Shown here: piece after piece, positions 47,801-58,228 of the stretch
Position numbering within the stretch: position 1 is the first letter of the stretch
Layout: every line of letters starts with the position of its first letter
Origin: Strongylocentrotus droebachiensis
Lineage: Eukaryota; Echinodermata; Echinoidea; Camarodonta; Strongylocentrotidae
Reading direction: 5' to 3'
Assembly: GCA_035222895.1 (NCBI GenBank)
Contig: JAVYIG010000313.1
Location: 581,001 to 645,000, forward strand
DNA length: 64,000 bases
Position numbers and translations under genes: made by a program
The notes under the pieces: model-generated
Told to the model about the DNA's origin: nothing
The model's input: the letters and a program-made list of their open reading frames with translations, nothing else
Databases searched by the model: none

Positions 47801-50800
47801 ACTTATCCAATTGGATGGAATTGTAACAATTTTCCCCATAATAAATACAAAGGTGAAAGGGTGTATTAATTCTTCACAAATGTTGAATCATAACGAAAGA
47901 CAACTAAATGTGTGCTGCCATCTAGTGGTAGAAAGCGAATAGGCCAACCGGTAGTTTATTTTCAAATTCAAATCTTCACTCAGACTCTGTGATGATCAGC
48001 TCAACGGCGCATATTTCAATCATTATTTTGCCATTTCGCCAGATTTGTCTTCCTGTAAAACCCACAGTATGGGGAATAAGGGGTAGATTACACCAGGAAA
48101 GGACAATTTCAAGAGTAATTCCAGAGCAAGAATTGAAAGAACAAAATGAAAGGATCGAATTTTATTACCAAGATTATGCCTACAGTCCCACACAACCACT
48201 CTTGTGTTGGAGAATTACGATCAACTTGCTTTCACTGGACTGCTACTGCTAGCTGCTGGAGCTATATATTACATGCATATATTGTACAACAAGGTGCTAC
48301 AAAGTAGAGCTTGACAGAGATTTAATTGCTACCAAACAATTATACAGTACACCAATCATTCAATTAATATTCCATTTTTAAAAAAATAGATTTTAAATAT
48401 ATTTGGTTTGTTAGAAATATATTTCAGAAAAAAATATGTCTGAAATATATTTAAAAACTATTTTTATTTCAACGCTATTTAAGTCTCCTATTTTTTTCCT
48501 ATTTTTTGTTCCAAAACTATGCTATTTGAAATAGCTTTTTTTTGGGATGAGAAAAATAGGAAAAAAATATATTTCAAAACTAGAATCTATTTGTGGCTTT
48601 ATTTTTTTCCTATTTTTAGGGGACGAGAAAAATAGGAAAAAAATATATTTCAAAACTATTTGTGGCTTTATTTTTTTCCTATTTTTTGTTCCAAAACTAT
48701 AGCAATTAAATAGCTTTTTTGGGGATGAGAAAAATAGGAAAAAAATATATTTTTGCATTTATTTTTTCCCTATTTTTTTTCTATTTTTTTCCTATTTATT
48801 TTTTACTAGGGGTAGCATGTAAGTATTGGTGTGCACTGCAAGGTTCTGGAGTCATCAAAATCATAATAAATTTGACCGAGTCTTGGTAAAGTAACAAGCA
48901 CTCACATAGAAAGCTATATATGGGACAACACTCATTGTGTCGGGGCTAGTACTACCTTGATTTCCTTGTCTTTCTATGCTCATTACTCAGCCAGTATACA
49001 TTTTCTTTCAAAATTGTTTGGCACATGTCATTTATTTGTAATCTTGAACATTCAGTGTAAGTTTCGTTTGATTCTGTGAGAATTAATTTTTTTTTTTTTA
49101 CCAGTACTGGAGTTTATCTTTAAGGTTGATTTGATACATTGTAACTGCATACAATTATTGTTTAGGTGATTGGTACACTTTAAAGCCCGTCTGTACTAGT
49201 TTGGCCAGGGGGATTAGACCACCCAGCAAGGTCACTGACAGGTGGCTATCTCATCAACTCTGCTCTCAATTAACATAAGAAAAAGAGGATCATGGGGGAC
49301 CAACGGGCACCGCTTAGGCATTGTTTTCTATATAGAGGGAGCAAGGAGCTACGAGTAGTACAGTGGGGTTTTAATCGTTCATAGTTGCTAAGATGGGGCT
49401 TTCATACCTTGACTAGGAGATCTCTCCTGACCGTGTCCTCCGCTCCAGTCTCATCACTGATGATTTCATTCCCGCACAGTGTGTCCGAGTCAAGAACAGA
49501 TACGCCATTCACTACGGTCAACACAGATTAAAACCAATTAGCTTGGATTCATACACAAAGAATAAATTAAACCTGGTTTCATATAGCCAAATTATTCATT
49601 TTGTCACAATTCTTTAACTACATGTACATGAACGAAAAAATACAGTCAAACCTGCTTTAGCAACCACCTGTATTCAAAGACCACCAGTCTATAAAGACAT
49701 TATTTGTTTCCCTTGGAAATGGTCCTCATTGAAACTTGTAATAAAGGAACCTGTACTTAAAGTCCACCTGCCTATAAAGACTCATTTTCACTTTCCCCTA
49801 GGCTGGTTTAAATAAAGCTTTGTCAAACCAACTGCCTTGTAAATAGAACATGATGAAAACATCCATTTAAATATACATTTAATAATAATAATAGTTCCCT
49901 CTTTTATAGCGCATTTCAGGACCACAAGCCCTCTCAAAGTGCTTTACAGATATGGAGAATGTAGGCACATTCTCCACTACCTGGGGAGCTTTCCAGCCAG
50001 GTGTCATTTTTACAAGCACACACTTGCTCATTTTACCACATTAACTTTCGCACCCTACCAGGTATCCATTTAACAAATGTAGATCAATGTCTTGCCAAAG
50101 GACATTTAGACATTAGTGCCGCGGCGGGACTTGTACCGCGGACCTTGTAATTCACAGTCCGGTGACATATCCACTCCACCACAACACCTCTACAGTTGAA
50201 AACATGGAAAGCAGTATGAATGTAGACATACCTTGGAGAGGGATTTGACCGAGGGCTAAAGGAACGATACGGAACTCCACCGAATCAGCTTGTCCTCCAC
50301 AGACGCAGACATCCTGAGAATCAGACTCGGATAGCAGCGTAAAGTTTTCAGTCTTGGACAGGGTAACTCTCACCTGAAACAAAAGTTTCATAATTAAAAA
50401 AAACGTTTGAGCAGAGTTGTAGCTATGGTGCAAACAAAATAAAAATAGAAACTTAAAGAGTGGAATATTTCCCCCAGAGAGAAAAAATTTCGAAGAATTT
50501 ATAGAAACTTGGGTCTATGAAGAATGTCTGCCACAAAAATGGAGAGAAACAAAGGAGTACACTAGAGTAAATTAAAAGATACAACGTAAAAGGCGCTATT
50601 TCGTTTTTTCAACGGCTTTTCAAATTATTGATCAAACAAAGATGATTTTGTCATTTAAATTGTATGTTCTTTCAAATTTGACACTCAGTTTTTCATTATC
50701 TCACAATTTTTTTTTTGTGTAGCGCCCTCTGCAACAGAACTCAACTATCCCTTTAAAGTTGCGTGCGCAATTTACCTATTTGTTTTCAAAATCCAGACAG

Positions 50801-53800
50801 TTTTAAAAGGTTCACTTTAATAGTATTATATAAATAAGGGTTTCTCAGCAGATTGTGATAAGCAGATGAACACATCTTACCACTAGACACGAATCCAAGT
50901 AGTTGAAGACGCTTATTTTGATGGGAACGTTTTCCCCTCTGATGACGGAGTAAGGCAGAGAGAAAGAGAGGAAGAAAGGCTGGAAGGTCGTGAGAGAGGT
51001 CGCGGGAGCAACCCCCAGACCGTTCTCCGGGGAGAGACAGAAAGCGTTTGCGATCCAGTCGGTGATGGTGTGAGGGGCTTGTATATCGATCGACGCTGAT
51101 CCAGAATCACTGCAGAGTGGAGGAAAGTTCACAAAGATTCAGTTAAAGACCCGTTCCAATTAAAATACAACTTGATAAAATGGAAAACTGAATGAGTGTA
51201 GAATACAAAAATAAAGGAATAAAAAGTATTTACCATTTCATTATTGCACAAAAGCAAATTAAAACCTCATTTTCCGCACCCCTCCAAATCACAGGTCAAC
51301 AGGAGTCAAATTTCTTAAAGTTACAGTGACGACATAAGATGTGGACTTATAAAGCTGAGGCGATGAGCCGTGCTTAATTAATGCAAAGTCATTGTGAATA
51401 TGCGTACTCTATACATGATGTCCTCAAGACGATAGCAAGTTTTTAGGTCGACAACTTCCAATTTTCAAAGCTTTAGATTTTGAGTTTTCAGATAGCTGAT
51501 ACTCCTCTGGCAGACACTAAAATGGCATATAATTGATATTATTGTAATCTATGGCTTATAAGCTTTTCGTTGCTACATAATTCATCCATTTCATTTTTCT
51601 GTTCATGGTCTTTAAGATTTGTTCACATACATAAAGGATGCAGTAAACCACAGTGTGGAAATAACAAAATGTAGCTGCGTGAAATAAAAGGTATTCTACA
51701 TAAAATTGTGTGTTTATAAGATAAAGAAGTGTGAAGCGCTTATTTTGCCCCGATGGTTTACCATCGCCTATGTGAACAAGGCAATGGAAAATTTGAACAC
51801 TAGCTGTACCAATTGTGTTAAAAAAAATTGAAGTACGGTACAATGGTCTTTCACCCTGTTTTAATGTAACATATTCTGCAGTGATATGGTCGTTCAGGAA
51901 GGTCTTGAGAAAGCCAGTCCGTTTTCAGGATTCAAGAATGAACGGGAAGGGGCTGATGTAGATTATGTAAACATTATGCAGGTTTAGTTGGTATAGTGAA
52001 ACCTGTCTATAAAGACCACCCTAGGGATACAAGAAAAGTGGTTCTTATAGGCAGGTGGTCTTTATGTACAGGTGCCTATAGTACATTTTTCAATGAGAAA
52101 CCATTTCAAGGGAATCAAAAAAGGTGGTCTTTGTAGACAGGTGGTCACTAAAGCAGGTTTGACTGTAGTTAGTATAATCTATAGCAAAATATAGGAATGT
52201 ATAGAAATGTATAGGACTGGGAGAGGTATATACATACTCTGTTGTGACCAGGTCCCATAGGAACGTCTCCGGGAAGTAGCTTCGTATCTGAGCTCCTGAT
52301 CCTGCCTTTTCAACAGACTCCCCTTCTAAAACAACGTTATCATCCAACCTATCCTCAACAACAAAGGGAATGGCCACTGGTCCTTCTCTTCCCCTTGCCG
52401 GCCCGTTCTGGCGGTTATACGCTATAGGATAAGGTACTGATGCAACCACATATACACAAGATTTCTATTAGAATGATGATGATAATATTTTTATTTTTTT
52501 TAACTTTTTTTTGGGGGGGGTCAGGGGGACATCAAAATATTTGTCAAATCTGCAAAAGTTATTGAAAAATACATATTCCCTATAAATTCATTAATTAAAC
52601 AATTATTTAATAACAATATAAATAAGCATTGATATCAATTTTGATACATTACACTTCTACATTAATCTTGCTTGCTGGTAATGCAATGGCGTTTCATCTT
52701 GAATGAATTTCGATCAGCCAATATTATTTATGGGTAGTCTAGAACATTCAATGTGAAATTTGGTAGAATATATGACAATTTTTGTCACTACAGTGTTATA
52801 TACATGAATGGAATGCAAAGTTTTGTATTATAGACAGACAATAAAACTTGAATCTTGAATCAAATTGGTTCGGTGAATATCAATTATGTGCAGTTTAGAA
52901 CTTTGAGTGGGAAATCTGGTAGATTACATGAGAATTGCAATAGCTATTACTCTGTTTTTTCTACCAATGGAAAGCAAATTTCTGTATCATATATGGACAA
53001 CAACAACAAATCTTGGATCACAAGGACTCAACACTAATTTAAAAAGAATTTAAAAAGAGGATTCCACTCACTGAACGTTGGGCACGGTTTAGTTTCAACA
53101 TCCAGGCTGGTGAGGTAGACTAGACCAATATTCTGAAAAGAAAAGGCCCAAGATAGTTTAGCTAATTACATGTTCATAGTTACAATATAGCAAAAGTGCA
53201 GACTATAACAAAAAGGAGGAGGCAGGGCATTTCTATTTAATATTTTCGAAATTTTGAGTTTTTTTTCTTCTAAGATGGCTACCATGCTAATTATAGCTGG
53301 CCAAGCCTATTTATTCACAGATATTGATCATCATCATCGTCGTCATTGTCGTCGTCGTCATCATCATCATTATTATTTTTCCATTAAGTTGGAAGGAGCT
53401 AGTACCTTGAAAGCTGTAGACGAGTCCACAAAATTTGAAGAGGAACCTCCATACCAGGGCACACTGGACCTCTTCCTCCTCCTATACCTGTAGGGATAGT
53501 TGCTGCCTGAACACTTAGAGCTGGAGTCGTAGAAGCCTCCATACCTGTCTAGCTGGTACGCCCGCACAGAATCAAACAGCTGGGGATAGGGTGAGAAAAA
53601 GAACATCTGGTTTCATCATACTGAAATGATGACATTATAGGCCGCAATATTGATACAACATGGAACCCCTATCAAAAGTCAAATGGATTGTCACAAGGAA
53701 AAAGGAATACCGTACCAGCAGATTATTATAAGATATCACACAACTGGTGTAACAACTAGTCTAACTCGTTTACCTGGTATAACTTGTCCTGATCTAATTA

Positions 53801-55810
53801 TAATTGGTTAAACTATTGTAACTTGTAGAAATAGTCAAACTGGAGTGAAAGGTGCAACTGGTTCATCTGGTCAAACTAGTCAAAATGGTTGAATAGTTTA
53901 CTAATATAATTGGTATAACTGGTGTAAGTTTTCTAACTGGTTTAATTACAACTGGTATAGCTACAACTCACTGTTCTAACTTGGTATAACTAGTTGATCT
54001 GGTTTAACTCGTAGAAATAGTCAAACTGGAGTGAATGGTGAAACTGGTTCATCTGGTCAAACTGGTCAAAATGGTTGAATAGTTAACCGGTATAACTGGT
54101 GTAACTTTTGTAACTGGTCTAATAACAATTGGTATAGCTACAACTGGTATCACTGTTCTAACTTGGTATAACTAGTTGATCTGGTTTAACTCGTAGAAAT
54201 AGTCAAACTGGAGTGAATGGTGCAACTGGTAAATCTGGTCAAAATGGTTGAATAGTTAACTGATCTTACTGGTATAACTGGTGTAACTTTTCTAACTGGT
54301 CTAATAACAATTGGTATAGCTACAACTGGTATCACTGTTCTAACTTGGTATGACTAGTTGATCAGGTTTAACACATAGAAATAGTCAAACTGGATCAAAT
54401 GGCGCAACTGGTTCATCTGGTCAAAATGGTTGAATAGTTAACTGATCTAACTGGTCTAACTGGTATAATTGGGCCAACTGGTCTACATAGCTTTACTGGT
54501 TTAACAGGTATAACTGCTGTAGCTAGTCCAAGTTTTACGTTAATTTCTATGAGAGAGAAAGAGTACATACCGCATCCTTGGTGAGAACATTGTCTCCTCC
54601 CAGGACGTACACACTCTTGTCGACCACACCCACACCGCAGAGTGAGTCAGGGTCAGCCGTCACATCAAGGGTGGTCTCACCGTTAGGCTTCACTTGGGAG
54701 TCAGCGAAATCCAATGTCACCTGATCAGAAAGGAAAGATACCGCAGGAACCATTTAACAAATTGTGTTTCATCGTAAAAGGGTCAGGTAGTGCCCAGTGA
54801 AATTTCTTGAAACACATGTATACTCTTGATATTTTCAAGCCTTTCCCTAGAGTTTTTACAAGATACTTTGAGAACAAATACCTGCAGAAGCAGTACCTTG
54901 ATGTGTGCTTGAGAAGCTTTGTCAATATTCTATGGGAACATTTATACTGCACTTCCTTTTGTGTATTATCTGTCCTAATTTTGTCAACAATTGCTCCAGG
55001 AACGGTAGCTTGGGGCTTTATTTCCTCAAAAGTATAGGGTGATATGTTAGGGTTGCACTTGGGTTTTTGGTTAGGGTTAGGGTTAAGTACAAGAACTTGG
55101 TGAGTGTAGGATGTTGACATGAAGCAATTGTTGGAGGAGCATGTGCCATACAACCCACATTGGATCATTGGGGTAGAGGCTATGCAGCTAGCCAATAGCA
55201 ATTCACGCTAAGTGAAGCACAAAGGTCACATAAAGATCATTCACCTCGTTGGCGAAGGTCTCTTCAACAGAGAACGTGATGCTATCCGCTACGACCTCGC
55301 CATCCTCACGGATGTAGTAGACTAGAAGGCTTGCACCGGGACTCATGTCTGCCGTGACCTCAAATGACCTCTGGACTGAATACAGCTGACCTGGCTCAGC
55401 GATGTCTACTGGATCAGGGTCAGGGAGGTATACTGACGAGTAAATGGGCGGATAAATCTCGATAATATCCAACTCCTCCTCCTCGATGAATATCTCCACT
55501 GTAAAAGAATTAAACATAAATAATAACAAAGCCTTCTTTAAAAAATCAATAGGCCACATTCCTTATTATTCATTCACAAAATCCAAAAGTTTGTCCAAGA
55601 ATAGTCTAACCAAAGTCTTTTTCATGCAAACTAACAAAAGAAATTGTTCATAATGGCTGAATGTTTAAGTACTGTCTTGTTTTCATATCAGTTGGAATTT
55701 CTTCTACATTTCTTCCAAACTAAAATATTAAGCATGAAAAGCTCTGGCAGTACCGTAATCAACGTTGTATAAACCGCCCTGGTGTATTAACCGCACCCCT
55801 CTTTTTCGCC

Positions 55811-55845
<35 letters not shown>

Positions 55846-58188
55846 CCGAGATTTTTTTTTGTGTGTGTAAGATCATTGATGTAAATTAAAAAACAGTAGG
55901 GGACCTAGGATAGAACCTTGTGGTACACCATGTAATAGAAGACAAATTGGAGGAATTATTATTATAAACTACATATTGAGATCTATCAGAAAGATTACTT
56001 TCAAACCAAGATGACGGACAAATTTGAGTGTTGTTCTAGTTTCCGAGTGGTGAGTCAACACACCGATTACCGAGCTGGGAGACATTGCCAGGCATAGCGC
56101 CAGGTGGAGGGGCATAAATCGAAACTTAATTTTTTTTTTTTTTTTTTTGGTGTACTGTTTATAAGCCTTCCCCCCGACTTTGAATTTTTTTCGGCAGCAA
56201 AAAGGTGCGGTTAATACACCGTTAATAAGCCATTTCGTAATTCCCTTTGCGCATGCGCCAGCTTCGTCGGGTCAAAGGTCAAAAGAAGTAAAATTGCCGT
56301 GTTGTGCCTTTGTTCTGGAGATCGTGTGTTTAACTAAATTCATTTGTGCTGCGGTTATTATGAGCGTGTAATTTCTTACTTTCTTTGTTGAATCACCGCG
56401 ATCATCTTAGGAACAAATAGTTGAAAGGTTAACCTTTATTCTTTGTTTCTTAGATTTTAGCAATAGATCGTTGAAAAAAAAGTATATTTGATGGATTTTT
56501 GAGGCTTTTGACAGCGAGTTTCGTGATCTCATCCCGTCGACGACCGACCCGCTTCACCAGTCATCAGTGTCATCCGAAATAAAATTTCTTGGCGATATTT
56601 CAGAAGAAAAATGCAATAAATTCACCCCGGATGATAGGAAGACATGAATAAATAGTTATTATCAAGTACTGTTATGATTATGTTAGAACATATTACACTA
56701 ATGCAATTTGATTACCGACTTGAAATCTGACATTCAATCCGATTTCATATGTCGGTCCCACGCATGAATTTTCATGTTTGAAAATCTAAGGTAGATCTAT
56801 TTTGGGTGGAGGGGGCCGGGAGCGGGGATGGGGGATATCAATGATATTGTCACGTGTGTCTTGATTTTGGTTTCCTGGGAATTATTTTTGGTTCAATTAA
56901 ACCTGAAATTGTAATAAATTCTGCAACATCATGTGATTAGATGCTTCATTTGAGATGATTGATTGCTCAGACTCCCATCCTTGTACAAGTCCATCAGGGT
57001 CCGGCAAGCTACAAGTCTCCGTAATGTTCCTTCTTCTGCTGCTCTGCCACACCGGCTGAGGTGGCTGGCGCCGCGAGCTCCGGCACCATCTTCGCAGCAA
57101 ACACAAGCGCTACCAACTCCTCCTTTCGCCCGCTGACTTTCAAGTTCCTTTTGCGAAGATAATCTTTGAGGGCAGGAACTGTCCATAACTTTATGTTATC
57201 TATAGACACCACAGTATCGTCTTCCATTGTCAATACGAATTAAAAAAGCAGTAAATTAGACAAGAATGGGCGATCGTATGATTGAATTTCCGAGAGTTTG
57301 TACGCTGAAAACTAGATCTAGATGTAAACAAACACGTAAGTTGTATACGAAGCGTGTATGTACACACACACAGCGGGTTCGAAAGCGAGATTTTTAGGGG
57401 AAATGACCTCGTGACCCAGCCAAGTCACGTGACTCGCCGGCAGCCCATGGTCTAATTACGAAATGGCTTATTACGGTATATGTATTTTCCACTTTTAGCA
57501 GAACTCAACCTTCTCTTTATATGCAAATATGGCGATGCAACTTTGGTAGTTTCCAGAGCATGTTCAGGGGGGTGGTTCACAAAGACTGAGATCGACTTTA
57601 AGTTGGACTTAACTATGGCAGGCCATTCATGCCACTGTTTGCTCTCACCATTTACTGGCATTGGTCTCTCAAGGGATGTACACATCATGGTCACAACTCT
57701 ACAAAATTTATATTTTTTGATAATTTATTATTGAAGGAAAAAATATTATCTAAAGATCATAATGGTGAGAGCAAACAGTGGCATGAATGGCCTGCCATAG
57801 TTAAATCCAACCTAAAGTTGATCTTAGTCTTAGTGAAACACTCCCCTGGAAATTAAACCCATTGGCTATGGAAACCGGGTGGTCCCTGTGCTAACTCCTT
57901 GGGAATGAGGAAACTCAGAAGTCAAGGGGTTATTACCTCAGGGGTGATGGTGAGCACTAAAAAAAAAATAGGTTTTTTGTTTTGCCCTCAACCATGGCCC
58001 CCTTGAGTAAAAAAAAAAAAGAGGATTCGCGGGGAAAAAATGGCATCTAACAACATTCCCCCCTTTCGAGTGAGAAAATTGGGACAAAATTGGGGAAAAA
58101 ATAGGGCAAAATAGGGAAAAATAGGAAAGAATAGAGAAAATAAGAGGGAAATCGGGAAAATCAGGATAAAATAGGGAAGAAAAAAAAA

Positions 58189-58228
<40 letters not shown>

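Larger units (their letters stand above)
45920..49122. mobile_element. TTAA-flanked MITE split by a ~2.8-kb AT-rich insert
   Basis: Outer ends TTAAAGATAAACTTTAGTACTGG and CCAGTACTGGAGTTTATCTTTAA. Left part continues ATGCGATTGCATTGTGAAAG, and the right part resumes at GCAAGGTTCTGGAGTCATCAAAAT near 48838, matching the intact copy at 9657. The interruption is about 46003-48812. Confidence 0.85.
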
